A stretch of 64,000 bases of DNA from Viola odorata. Its lineage: Eukaryota; Streptophyta; Magnoliopsida; Malpighiales; Violaceae. Position numbers and translations under genes: made by a program. The notes beneath the pieces are model-generated. The model saw nothing but the letters and a program-made list of their open reading frames with translations, had not been told where the DNA came from and did not search any database. The stretch lies in the NCBI GenBank assembly GCA_963691705.1, contig OY829542.1, positions 53,423,002 through 53,487,001 on the forward strand, written 5' to 3'. Below, one piece after another: positions 9,970 through 21,834 of this stretch. Positions within the stretch are counted from its first letter, which is position 1, and every line of letters begins with the position of its first letter.

Positions 9970-12028
9970 CAGCTGTCACCTATGAGGCCCTTCTCAAGGC
10001 CTTGGGATGGGAGGGTAGTCCAATTATATTCCTTCTATTAGCATAGACCAAGTAAATACCCTTTACCCTACTGATATGTTGTCTACTATTGTTCTCTAAG
10101 AGTGAATTAATCACAGTAACTAGAAGAGAACTGACGGTACTTATCCAAATTAAATTCAAGTTGATCAAGCTTAAAAATAACAAAGACAAGTTTAACATTA
10201 AAACAAGAAGGAAAGAAATACGAAATCCATTTCTAATTAAAGATCAACATAGTCTCACAACCAACATAGCTTGCCAAGCTCTCGATCCCTACCAGGAACC
10301 GAGTGTTTAGCTACAATACATAACAGAAAATGCTAAATAAGTTCAAATGTACAATGGTAGAAAATACTGGAAAATGAAGTGATGGTGATGTGCAGGCGTG
10401 ACTTGCTGCTCTCCTCTATTTCTTCCTTGATGATTCTTGATTAATTCCTCGATGTCCTTTACGTCTGTCCTCTTCCCCTCTTATGGCTGGTTGCAGATGG
10501 CAGCTTCTTCTCCCGAGAGAATGAGACAACGCAAGCTCACAAAAATTCCATGGCTTAGTCTTCAAGGAGCTTGTTGTCTTGTGAGAATATTCTTCTCCAA
10601 ATCAAGAAGAATGTTGCTTCATTCTCTAATGCGCTTGTCAACCATCATTAAGAGCAGGGAGGAGTCCAAGGAACCTTGTGTCTGTGAAAATCGGGTTCCA
10701 AGAAGACAGGAAATGCACTCATGAGTAAATTATTGCGGCGATTAAAATCATGGTGAGTGCTGTCAGAATCTGGAATTCGCCAGATAGCTTCATCTCAAGG
10801 CCTTGGGATGAGAAGGAATCGGCAGTTTCACGTCAAGGCCTTGGGACGAAGAGGAAATGCGCTGCTGATGCAAAACTCCAACACCGAATGATTGTTTTGG
10901 CTCTTGATCTTCAAGCTTTTCGTTCCTTTCCTTCATATTTATGCTCCATGTCTGTTCAAGAAGAAAGGAAGCAGAAAGGCTTAAAGTAGCATACTTATCA
11001 TCTCAATTAATAATAAAAGAGACAATAAAACATTGAAAATAAACAATCAATCACCGTCCTCCAAGGTACGTTTATGGAGACAATACACAAAGGCCCATTA
11101 AGTTAAAGAAAGACACACTTAGGGCGAGACACTCAGTACGTTCGAGGCTCTACCCTAATTACTTGTTCAACCTAGTCAGATTGGACCAGCGACCTGATGA
11201 CTCTGATCTAGTTGTCTACTTTACCCTGCAACTTCACGTTAGTTATTACTACAGAGAAGAATTTAATCGCCTAGGCCTAGTTACTAGTTGGCCAGACTTG
11301 CAAACAATCCTAGGTAATTTGACAAGAATTCGTCAAACAAGTAAATACAAACCAGGGATATATTAAACTCAATTAGACCTCATGGCTTTCCTAAGCAACC
11401 TTCGATGATTCCTACCAAGAACAAGAGATTTAGCTACTCATACTAAAAGTAAAATAAATAAAATAAATTAATTGCATAAAGGAAGAAGAAGAGGAATGGA
11501 AAAACTCTTTATTATTACCGGCCGGAGCAAAGCTCTGGTTTATTCGAATAGAAACAAAGAAATATGGTGGTGGTTGCTCTCTCCAAAGAAGAGGACGTGA
11601 TAGTGAAGAAGTTCTCCAAACCCAAAGTCTAAAAAGTCTTAAATGAGAAAATTAAAAAGAAGGGAATTCCAAAGATGGAAGAAAATAAAATAATAAAAGG
11701 AAATCTTAATTCTAAGGGATTAAAAAATCTGGAAATAAATCCCTTGCTTTGACTTGGAAGATCGTGGGAAATAATGGTAGAATTCACTGATTTATTGGAT
11801 TTCCTTTTCCGAAATTTTCCTTTTCTATTGTTGGCCTGCGAGCGATGAGCAGCGAGGCCTAGACGCTCAAAATCCTCCAAAATCCAGCAAATAATGCATC
11901 TTTTTGATATTTTCTCTCCAAAAGCCTAAATCTATAAAAAGTAAGGAAACAAGGGTAAATTAGTAGCCTCAAGATCAAAAAGGGGCTAGGAAAGGAAGGG
12001 AAAATACGCATAAAATGCATCATGTCAG
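9970..12028 (-). repeat. Degenerate LTR-like segments related to element B's LTR
   Basis: The right end (about 11895-12028) parallels the end of B's LTR. GCATCTTTTTGATATTTTC, AAACAAGGGTAAATTA and GGGAAAATACGCATAAAATG match B's GTATCTTTTTGCATAAAC, AAACAAGGGTAAATTA and GGGAAAATCATGC at 14175-14300. TTTAGCTAC landmarks of B's LTR (13388) recur twice, at about 10308 and 11428, so two LTR-like pieces may be joined here. The word TCAAGGCCTTGGGATG occurs at about 9986 and 10795 and, with one change, at about 10829. I could not find paired ends or a target duplication, so the boundaries are approximate. Confidence 0.5.
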
Positions 12029-12399
12029 TACCAAGAGAGTGAATGATCATAACACGATCAATGCTTAAGAGGCATATATCCTAATGCTCTCAGAACGTTA
12101 AATATCCACATAGTCTAAAGGACATCTAGCTTAGAGTCTGAAATATAATTGAGGAGACAAAACTAGTTGCGTTTGATTTGAGTATGTGCTTAGTTTCCAT
12201 CTATTTGTTTGTGCAATATTTAAGTGCTAAAATGTCATGAAAGTAGAGTAGAAAATAAGCGAAAGTGAAAGTTCGAGTTGGACAGCCTAAAAAGAACAAA
12301 CGCTGCTTTGAATTGAAAATAATCCTGCCTGCAAAAGAAAAACAAAAAGGGCAAGAAATTGATAGTGGTTAAAGTCAATATGAAAATGAAAAATATTCT
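12029..12399 (+). other. Element A 3' non-coding region, interrupted by element B
   Basis: Matches the 3' region of element C by eye. The landmarks TGATCAATGC, AAGGGGCATAT-like, ACATAGTCTAAAGGACATCT and the pieces GTTCGAGTTGGACAGCCTAAAAAGAAC correspond to 23575-23820 of element C. That dates this stretch as internal retrotransposon sequence rather than host DNA. It stops at B's target site GCCAT (12400-12404) and resumes at 28539. Confidence 0.65.
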
Positions 12400-12404
12400 G
12401 CCAT

Positions 12405-14306
12405 TGATCGTCAGTCAAATGATAATTTATAGTGCCTGAAAATGTGTGTGCACAATGGATAATGTGTACAGTGGTAGTCAGGGTCGAACACAGGGATTGT
12501 GAGAGACTGATTCAAGGTCTTGAGTGAAGTCACAGAACAAAGGCATGAAAAGTAACAATCAGGAGGGTTTTATGCTTGACTGAAACTAATCAGTCAAGAG
12601 AGATTCGGGAGCTAACAATTTTATCTAAGTAAGCAATGTTCGGGGTCCCGAATGTCACTTTCGGGGTCCCGAATGGTAAAATAAAGCAAATCAGTAAATA
12701 ATTCAAGAGTAATAGAACAGAAGGTGGTAATTGATTAAATAGCCAAAATAGCAAATCAGTAAATGAGACAAGATAATAAAATAGAGGAATAATAAACACA
12801 AATAATCAATCAGAGAAGGTTCTTAGCAATAGGTGTTCTTGGGTTGCATTCTGGGTCTCGATTATCATCAGCACAGAAATATTCTATTCAAGACATCATA
12901 GAAGTGACATGGAGACCAGATTTCTCGGTTATCTCCTACTTTTCTCTTAAGAGAAACTACCCCCCGTTTTCACATATGAGGTAGTCTTGACAGTTCGCCA
13001 TCCCTCCAGGCACGAATGCGGGAAGGCAATACTCAACCTGCCCATGAAGATAAGAAAAGACACAACTGGTCCTAAAGGTCCCTCAGTTTGTCAGGCTCGT
13101 GACCCCGAACCAATAAACTACTTACCCTATCAATTCAAGACCACTTCAGCGCAGTCAAGACTAAATAGATGCCTACTAGTTTTATGTAATTTTCCTCTCG
13201 TATTCATCACACAAATGGCAGCATTCACACAAGGTATAAATCGGGTGATCAAGCCTTTAAACACTCCATGTGAAGTTTTAATTAAAATTGATAAGCAATT
13301 GAATATAGCATCAAGAATATATTAAACACACTTAGGCCTCAAATCTGACCTTGCAACCCTTGAATCACCCTTGCTAAGAATTAAAGGTTTAGCTACTCGT
13401 GCTTGGATAAAAATAAATAACAATTAAAGAAAGCATAATAATTAAATTAAAAGATTAAAGGAAGAACACTTATTACAAAAAACCAAATCTGTTTTCAAGC
13501 CCAGCGGCTAAGAGTGAAGTAGCTAACAAGAACTAGAGAGAGAAAGCTAGAGAGAAGTCTAAGAAAAAACCTATCTCCCAGAAAAATCGTGATCCCTCTC
13601 CTTTATGCTCATCCTTTGCTTCCAAAGCCTTCAATCCGACCAGCTTCCATCTTCTCTCCCACTCAAACTTCAAAAGGGAGATTCTCCAGCCAAAGAGAGC
13701 TGTCTTCCACCTCTAGGGGACAAGAAAAGCACTATGGATTAAAATAATCCATTACTTAATTAATACTTTAAGTAGTCCCATGATATTCTTGAACCAAAGA
13801 AAGTGGGAAGCATGAAGTTGAGGGATGAGGGAATATGTCTAGCATGCCCAAGGGACCAGAAAAGCACTGAGAATAAAATAATCCTTGGGTCGCGGATTCA
13901 TGGCAGACTGCCCAGAAATGTCTTCGAGGGTCCCGAATGGAGAATCTGATTCGGGACCTAAACCGTTTTGTGGACAAGTGACTAGTCCTTCGTGCTACTT
14001 CTTCTTGTTGGTCTGGTTGGAAGGTTGTAGCCGTTTCGGATTGTCAGTCGGCCTTGAGGCCTTTTGTATTGAATCGGACTCGAGACCTCAGCTCGGGACC
14101 TTGAATGCAACTCTGGACTCGGGACCTCGACTGCGGTCTTGAAGCACGAAATTGCACAAAAATGCACCAAAAACGTATCTTTTTGCATAAACTCCCTTTT
14201 CAAGCCTGAATCTGCAATAGTAATGAAAACAAGGGTAAATTAACAGAGTCATGCTCTAAATCAAAGGAATAATGGAGGGAAAATCATGCAAAAATACACG
14301 CTATCA
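12405..14306 (-). repeat. Element B 3' LTR
   Basis: 1902 bp, ends TG...CA on the plus strand (TGATCGTCAG ... ACGCTATCA). Nearly identical to 26621-28538, with roughly two dozen differences by hand count including a tandem duplication of about 17 bp near 28050 in the other copy. Carries the family word (TTCGGGGTCCCGAATG) at about 12639 and 12658, and further forms at 13927-13957 and 14070-14130. The open frames 12987-13325 and 13885-14142 recur in both LTRs only because the LTRs are copies, and resemble no protein. Confidence 0.93.
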
Positions 14307-14322
14307 AATATCCCCACACTGC
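14307..14322 (-). other. Element B polypurine tract
   Basis: On the minus strand GCAGTGTGGGGATATT lies directly before the 3' LTR, the expected position of the plus-strand primer. Purine-rich core AGTGTGGGGA. Confidence 0.7.
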
Positions 14323-16552
14323 CCAATGCTCGCCCTCGAGCATTCACAAAATTTGAAACAGACCCCAAAACAGAACAGACACACCAAACCATAGCATAGA
14401 GAATAAGCATGCTTTTCCACATTTGGGATCTCGAATGAAACAGACTCTACCTAGATGAACCTGCATCAGGTCAGAAGGGCAACGACCCTTAAGACAAGAC
14501 TTTTCCACATCAGCCTATTAACCAGTAGTCCTCACATGTATCAGTGTTTGCACTCACACTCGTGGGCTAGGTGTTTAAACACTCAAAATGCAGAAAACGC
14601 AGCACAAAACCAAGTTTGTATATCAATCTGAGTATATTAGACACTTGCATAGGCAATCTAGCAATCAAAAGACTTCGCATCGAGGGTAAGAAGGGGAAAC
14701 AAGGAAAGTAATGATAAGGTGGAACACAATAAGAAGAAAAAATAGAGAAGAGGGAGAGAAAGGAAATGAAATGAGGAGGTTGTTAACCAACTCAAACCTG
14801 GAATGCTCCCCTGGCAGGAAAGAATCGAGATGGTGAGACAATGTTGCCGAGGGCGAAAGCTAGACTAGATTCTTCCTCTTCAAGGGGGATCTTTGCTTAC
14901 TTCGCTCGGGACCTTGAATGAACGCTGGCTGCTGATTTTCCTCTTCTTCTTTTTCCCAGATTTTTGTTCTCTTCTCTCTCTCTTTTATTTATATATATAT
15001 AAATATATATATTTACTTATTTTATTATTTTTTTTTTTTTGACATGAGAGAGAGAAGGATTGTTTGAGGATTGAAACCTTGTCCTTCGAGGGCTGGATAT
15101 TCTGATTTCACTTCCCCACACTTGTGTTTTGCTGTGGATGGGAAGCGATTTTTTTTCGTTCTGCCCTTGATTTCTTCATTTAGCTTCGGGGTCTTGAATC
15201 TGTACCAGCATTCGAGGCCTTGAATCTGCGGGATCCCCACACTTTGCTTTTGCTGCTTCATTTATCTAGTCTAGCTCTCGATGGTGCTCCCAACAACACT
15301 GCTCACCTGCCAAGCGAAAGATCAAAGAAAATTCAAATGGTTAGAATGGAGGGAAAAGAGAGGATTCGGGGGCTCGAATGAAACAGAACAGAAAAAAAAT
15401 AGAGAGAACAATTTTGATGCGAAGACTAAATCTTTTTGCTGCTTTCCTATGTCTAATCATGTCTATACCCATGGATATCATGCAAACCCAGCCAGTACCT
15501 AGTCATGCATTCACTCAAGCAATAATTAGGTATGAAGGCTCAGAATGCTCACAAGGTGTAATTTAGTGACTACTGGTTTCAAGGCCTTGAAGCAGATATA
15601 AGGCATAACAGGCATACAATGAATCATTCGGGACCTTGAATACAGACAACATTTTCATTCTATGTGCACAAGTCAGGTGTGTGTTCATTATCGGGATTAA
15701 AACTGGGCAGCATAAAAAGATGAAAATCCGAGAATAGAAAAGAAATAAAAACAAAGCAGGAGAAATAAATAAAGCCTAAGAAATAATAATAAAGCTAATT
15801 AATATAACAAAGCAATTAAAAACCCTCCCCACACTTAGGTCACACATTGTCCTCAATGTGAGAAGGTAGCAGTTCAAAAGCAGTTCAAACTAAAATAAAT
15901 AAAGCAATTGTCTTAAAGGAATTGAAAAGAGATAGTGTTTCAGCCCACGCAGGGGCGATGGAGTGATTAATTTTTGGAAAAAGGGAGAAATTATTTGATG
16001 TAGATGGAAGTTGAAAGGAGATTGGGTGAGAGTAACGGCTGTAGGTGGCGTGTGTGAGTGGGAGTAATGGTGGATAATGGAAACATGGAAAGAAAAGGAG
16101 AATTTGTTTAATTATTTTTTTGAATTTTGAAATATTTTTTTATTTTTTATTTTTTATTTATTTATTTGATCGCCACGTGGCACGCTGGGAGTGGTTGAAA
16201 GACACCATGCAAACCCACGCCTGCACACCTGCGGAAAAGAAGGGAAAAAAAAGCAATTAATTTCTAGCAGTAAAAAGACAAAAAGGAATAAAGCAAAAAG
16301 AATTAATGGGGAGGATAGAAAGTAGGAGACAAGAAACTTAATTAAGGAAGGAAAATGGCAAAGCAAATAAATAAATGCACCTTGGTAACATAAAAAGCTA
16401 AAAAAGCAATTTAAAAATACTGAGTGGACTAGGAATTTGAAATCTGAAAAGAATTAAATAAAGCAAGGAAAAGGAAAGGTTTTGAGAAATCGTGGGTTTC
16501 CCCCACACTTGGCCTTGAAATAATGTCTAGGCCTAGACAACACTTATGGATT
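14323..16552 (-). other. Element B 3' non-coding region (no env-like gene seen)
   Basis: About 2.2 kb between integrase and the polypurine tract. In several Athila elements this interval holds an env-like ORF; here I see only short interrupted frames. It contains purine runs (14700-14765), a short TA tract at 14990-15012, repeated CCCCACACTT words (15113, 15828 and 16502), and many copies of the element's family word (about 14423, 14902, 15186, 15212, 15365 and 15630). Confidence 0.6.
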
Positions 16553-16858
16553 CTAGGTCCCGAGTGCAGGGTCCTCAACCCTTATCTCTTCGTTAGTCGA
16601 GGGCTTGAATCCTTCATAGAAAGGTTTCAGCCTATGACCATTGACCTTGAATGGCGCATCATTGTTCAGATTCTGAATTTCAATTGCTCCATGGTCGAAC
16701 ACGGTGGTGATCTTGTATGGTCCCGTCCATTTAGACTTTAATTTTCCTGAAAAAATTCGCAAACGGGAATTATACAATAAGACTTTCTGCCCCACAGTAA
16801 AGGTCTTGATGATGAGATGCTTGTCGTGTTGGGCCTTGGTCTTGTCTTTATAAATCAT
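16553..16858 (-). pseudogene. Element B integrase C-terminal tail, frameshifted from pol
   Basis: Encodes the DNA-binding tail of the integrase: KVLLYNSRLRIFSGKLKSKW, then TGPYKITTVFDHGAIEIQ and HRLKPFYEGF. The same tail occurs in element A at 5783-6013. It is out of frame with the main pol ORF because of an indel in the run CTTCGGGGGATG near 16876-16881. The reading frame is otherwise open, so this is one small lesion. No chromodomain follows. Confidence 0.85.
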
Positions 16859-19510
16859 GGAATTTTCGTAAGCATCCCCCGAAGCTCTTCAAGCTCTTGA
16901 ATTTGTAGGGAGCGGTCCTTGCCTGCCAAGTTAAGGTCCAAATTAACTTTCTTAATGGCCCAGAATGCCTTGTGTTCGATTTCAACTGGGAGATGGCATG
17001 GCTTTCCATAGACCAATCGATATGGTGTCATACCAATCGGGGTCTTGAATGCAGTTCGGTAGGCCCATAATGCATCTCCTAACTTTAGACTCCAATCCTT
17101 TCGGGACTGATTGACGGTCTTCTCCAAGATGGCTTTGATTTCTCGATTCGAGACCTCTGCTTGGCCATTAGTTTGGGGGTGATAAGCTGTGGATACTCGA
17201 TGGGTCACTCCATATTTGTTAAGTAAAGAGGAGACCATTCGGTTGCAGAAATGTGTCCCTCGATCGCTGATGAGAGCTCTCGGGGTCCCGAATCGATTGA
17301 AAATATTAGTCCTGAGGAAGTTTGCTACCACTCTTGAATCATCTGTCTTGGTAGCGATGGCTTCAATCCACTTGGAAACATAATCTACTGCAAGTAATAT
17401 ATATGTGTTCCCGAATGAATTTGGGAAGGGACCCATGAAGTCGATGCCCCAAATATCAAAAATTTCGCAAGCTAGGATATTTTGCAAGGGCATTTGGTGC
17501 CTTGCACCTATGTTTCCCGTGGCTTGGCATCGGGGGCAAGAAGCACAAAAAAGATAGTTGTCCTTGAAGATTGATGGCCAATAGAGACCGGCATTCAAGA
17601 CCTTGAGTGCGGCTTTCTTGGCAGCAAAATGCCCTCCTTCCGTGGTAGAATGGCAGAACTTGAGGATTGATGGGACTTCATCCATCGAAACACAACGTCT
17701 AAGGATTTGATCCGAGCAATATTTCCATAAGTAAGGGTTGTCCCAAACATAGAACCTTGCTTGTCTCCGAATTTTGTTTTGTTGAGCACTCGAGGCCTCG
17801 ATTGGATAAACACCGGTGGCACAAAAATTAGCAATGTCTGTGAACCATGGGAAACTTGCTGCTTCAGCTAAGCATAGATATTCATCTGGAAAATGTTCTC
17901 GGATAGCCACTCGGGAGTCATCTTCCTGGTTCGGGAGTCTGCTCAAGTGGTCTGCAACAGAATTTTCCGTTCCCTTCTTATCTTTAATGACTAGATTGAA
18001 TTCTTGGAGCAAGAGGATCCAACGGATAAGTCTAGGCTTGGCATCTGCCTTCTTGAGCAGGCATCGAAGAGCTGAATGGTCTGAATAAACTATCACTCGA
18101 GTACCCAAGAGGTACTGCCGAAACTTGTCAAGGACATAGACGATGGCCAAAAGCTCTTTCTCCGTCGTGGTGTAGTTTTGTTGTGCGGGATCTAGCAGCT
18201 TGGATGCATAATAGATGACGTAAGTCTCCTTCTCTTTTTTCTGGCCTAGAACAGCTCCTAATGCTTGGTTGCTAGCATCACACATGATTTCAAAAGGGAG
18301 CGTCCAGTCGGGGGCCCGAATGATAGGGGCAGAAATAAGATTGGCCTTCAAGGTCTCGAATGCCGTTTTGCATTCTTCGTCAAATATGAACTCTACATCC
18401 TTGTGCAGTAGCCGACACATAGGCTGGGCTATCTTGGAGAAATCCTTGATAAACCTCCTGTAAAAACCTGCATGGCCAAGAAAAGAGCGCACATCTCGAA
18501 TATTCGAGGGGTAAGGCAAGGTCTCGATAACTTGAATTTTAGCTTTGTCCACTTCAATGCCTTTACTGGACACAATGTGGCCTAAGATAAGACCTTGATC
18601 AACCATAAAATGACATTTTTCAAAATTAAGCACAAGGTTAGTGTCCACACATCTTTGCAAAAAAAAATTCAAATTCGAGAGGCATTCGGAAAAGGAGTTA
18701 CCATAGACCGTGAAGTCATCCATGAATACCTCGATGCATTCCTCTACAAATTCTGAAAAGATGCTGACCATACATCTCTGAAATGTGGCAGGAGCATTGC
18801 ATAATCCAAAAGGCATGCGTCTATAGGCAAAGGTCCCGAATGGGCATGTGAAAGTAGTCTTTTCCTGGTCTTCAAGGGCTACTGGAATTTGGTGGAAGCC
18901 CGAATACCCATCCAAACAACAATAATGCGTCTTGCCCGTGAGACGCTCTAACATTTGATCGATGAAGGGCAGTGGAAAATGGTCTTTTCGGGTGGCCTCA
19001 TTCAAGCGCCTATAATCAATGCATACACGCCAACCATTCTGGATTCGGGAGGGGATTGGCTGACCTTCGGGACCTGGAATGATTGTGATGCCTGTTTTCT
19101 TTGGGACCACTTGAACGGGACTGACCCATGGGGAATCAGAAATAGGGTAGACAACCCCGGCATCAAGAAGTTTCAAGACCTCTTTCTTGACTACTTCCAT
19201 CATAGGAGGGTTCAAACGCCTTTGAGGCTGTCGGATGGTCTTGCTATCCTCTTCTAGATGGATTCGGTGGGTGCATAGAGATGGGGACAGACCCTTGATG
19301 TCTGCAATAGTCCATCCAATGGCTCCTTTAAAATTCTTTAGAAGCTCTACTAATTCAAGCTCTTGAACCGCCTCCAATTTGTTGGAAATGATGACCGGGA
19401 GAGATTCCTTCTCCCCAAGATAGGCATATTTCAAATGCGAGGGTAGCTCTTTAAGTTCAAGGTCTGGAGCTTTTATCAGAGAAGGGGTGAGTCGCACATA
19501 ATCTTCACAT
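16855..19510 (-). CDS. Element B pol: reverse transcriptase, RNase H, integrase (nearly intact)
   Basis: An 880-residue open frame (first ATG at 19497; the natural product continues from the protease by polyprotein). Order: linker [22 protein letters not shown] with [53 protein letters not shown] and the catalytic box [12 protein letters not shown] (about residues 130-310); RNase H with [18 protein letters not shown], the [11 protein letters not shown]lu and YSDHSALR (about 400-500); integrase with an H-H-C-C zinc region (GGHFAAKKA ... CASCPRCQ) and catalytic D (WGIDFMGPF), D (LISDRGTHF) and E ([16 protein letters not shown]). Together these copy the RNA to DNA and insert it. All catalytic residues are present. 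It is joined to the protease frame only through an indel in a C5 run near 19511, and to its tail through a G5 run near 16878. Confidence 0.93.
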
Positions 19511-20394
19511 TCGGGGGCTCGACTGTTAGAAAAGGATTTTCTTCCAAGGCTGCTACTACTGAACTTAATTCAGTGGGGATGTCAAGGGATGATGCCATCT
19601 CTTTCAAGGCTTCAGTGGTTAGGCTCCGGTTAAGAGCCAGTTTCAAGGGCTCGACAGAATTTAGCTCATCAATTTTCTCAACAAAAGGATCGATGATATC
19701 AATAAAATTCACACTTGAGAAGTCGGATGGGTACTTCATTGAGTCCAGCATGTTGAAGCGGATAATTTCCCCATAAAACTCAAGTGATATGGAGGCTTCA
19801 TAGACATCAATCTTGGCGCGGGTAGTGGCCAAGAATGGATGTCCCAAGAGTAGATCCAAAGATTTAGTGGTTGATGGATTCTCCATTGAAAGCACATAGA
19901 AATCTGCTGGAAATAGGAAGTCTCCTACTTGGACCAGAACGTCAGTGACTATTCCTTCGGGATGGACAACAGAGTGGTCCGCGAGTTGAATAACCAAGTT
20001 GGTCTCCTTCAAGGGCCTGAGTCCAAGGCTGTTATAAATAGTCAAGGGCATAACATTGATTCCGGCCCCCAAATCACACATAGCCTTCCCAATATCGATG
20101 GTTCTAATTCTGCAAGGGACCGTAAACATGCCTTGATCCTTGCACTTGGGCGGGATCTTGCGCTGGATATGGGCGGTCAAGTTAGCCCCCACACTTATCC
20201 TATTTACTTCGGTGAATTTGTTTTTGTTGGTGCAAAGCTGCTTGAGAAACTTTGCATATCGAGGTATGTTTTTGATGGCCTTGAGGAGGGGAATATTGAT
20301 AATGACCTTGCTGAAAGTCTCAAAGATGTCCCTATCTTCTTCCTCTTTCTTCTTTTTGAGCAAACGCTGAGGAAAGGGGGGCTCGAGTACCTTG
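19511..20394 (-). pseudogene. Element B gag C-terminus and aspartic protease
   Basis: Follows element C's insertion site (20395-20399). It starts as VLEPPFPQRLLKKKKEEEDR, the gag/protease linker, then has FSKVIINIPLLKAIKNIPRY and the protease core CDLGAGINVMPLTIY with LLLGHPFLATTRAKID downstream. Active site D-L-G, where most retropepsins have D-T/S-G. The acidic spacer [20 protein letters not shown] resembles that of element A. The frame ends at 19476 because of an indel in a C5 run (GAGCCCCCGAATG); the pol frame continues in the +/-1 frame. Confidence 0.88.
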
Positions 20395-20399
20395 GTAAT

Positions 20400-21707
20400 T
20401 GCTTACATTGCATTTCATCATGTTTTATTGTCCATTTACTTGTTGTTTTGGGCAGTAAATCTACTGATGTATCTTTATATTTCCCATATCTTAGCAGTTC
20501 TGGTCTGGAGGCAAAATATTGAAGAATCTGATTTTTGGATTGCTGGAGCTGTTTACCTGAGTCTAGGCCGGGATCTTGGCCTAGACGTTTTCTCATCCGA
20601 AGCAGCGCGCTCTTGACGATCGTCTTAGCTAAGACTCCGGTCAAGACTGATTCGTGAGAGAGGAATCTTGAGCAGCAGCGTTGGGCCTTGCGAGCTGGCA
20701 AATCACAGCTGTCCAGTGACAAAGATGAGGATCAAGAAGATATTTATTTAAGAATCCTATCAAGGATCTCCTTCCATCTTTATATATTTTAAATTCATAT
20801 TTTTATTCAAAACAAATCAGGATAAATATTTAGGAGATTATCTAGGAGATTATTTAGGAGATTGAGTTGGAGAAGGACAGAGGAGTTTTAGCTTACTTAT
20901 AGCTGAACTTGTCCTCCCCTTCTACACGCTCTCTCTTCACGCTCGGACGTACTTTCTTCTTCTCTTTTCTTCCGCCACTTTGTACCTTGCTCCTGGATTT
21001 AATTCTTTGAATCCACGGATTTATTTTATTTATGCAAGCAAGTATTTTTATAATTCATTCATGAGTACATCTAGCTAATCACCATTCTTGGTAAGAGCTT
21101 GAGGGCTATGTTTCTTATATTTCGTGAGATCTAATTACTCTTAATAATCTCTATTTTTGTAATTATTTGTTTTCTGGTTTCTTTACTTCCTTGTTTAAGT
21201 TTAGAACTGACAATTCAGATTTTATCTTGGGAGACCCAGTTAAATGAATAATACAACTTAGACCCGATTGACAACCGTGGGCCTCGACTGACAACCGAGG
21301 GTAAACTTGAGTTGGGTGTTGTCTTATCCACAGCAGCACTGCAGATATCGAGATGAACACCATTGAATCAGTGATCGAATCATAAGAACATAGCCTGTTC
21401 ATGCTCTTACCGGGAATTCTTTCTTTTCTGATATTTCACTGTCTTGACCCCTGTCTTGGCCTAGACTCTGCCCAAGACTGTTTTGAATTATTTTACCTCT
21501 TTTGTTTTCTTTCTTTATTTTCAGATTCTACCAATCAAACTCAGTGACGAGGAAGTCAACCAAGAACTACAAACCCCCCGAAGTCTCTGTGGACCGACCC
21601 TCTTACCACAATCTACAAGTTCCTTGTGGACAAGTGTTAAGTTGTACTTCTACCCCGTTTTATATTCATTTATACAACTTAAATTTGACGTGTTCGGCGC
21701 GCGGTCA
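20400..21707 (+). repeat. Element C 5' LTR
   Basis: 1308 bp, TGCTTACATTG ... GCGCGGTCA. A TATA-like stretch TTTATATATTTTAAA lies near 20780, a plausible transcription start region. About 25 single-base differences from the 3' LTR by hand count, several of them inside the family word (for example CTTAGCTAAG here versus CTTGGCCAAG at 24498). Confidence 0.95.
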
Positions 21708-21712
21708 AATTT

Positions 21713-21730
21713 TGGCGCCGTTGCCGGGGA
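21713..21730 (+). other. Element C primer-binding site (tRNA-Asp type)
   Basis: TGGCGCCGTTGCCGGGGA, five bases after the 5' LTR, is complementary to the 3' end of plant tRNA-Asp, the usual primer for Athila/Tat-type gypsy elements. Confidence 0.88.
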
Positions 21731-21834
21731 CTTCTAACGGTTTTGTAGTTTTTGTTTTTGTTTTTGTGTTTTTATTTTTTTGTTTTGCAGTCTAGACCAC
21801 GATCTTGGCCAAACCGTAGGCCAAGCAGGAAATC

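Noticed and set aside
12987..13325. 112-codon frame inside element B's LTR
   Set aside because: Present in both LTRs (shortened in the other by a single change to a stop), with no protein similarity.
14307..16552. Possible env-like gene of an Athila element
   Set aside because: The interval has the right position, but only short broken frames without signal peptide or membrane segments are visible.
16870..16885. Programmed ribosomal frameshift in element B pol
   Set aside because: It lies before the integrase tail, not between gag and pol, and has no typical slippery heptamer; a homopolymer indel is simpler.
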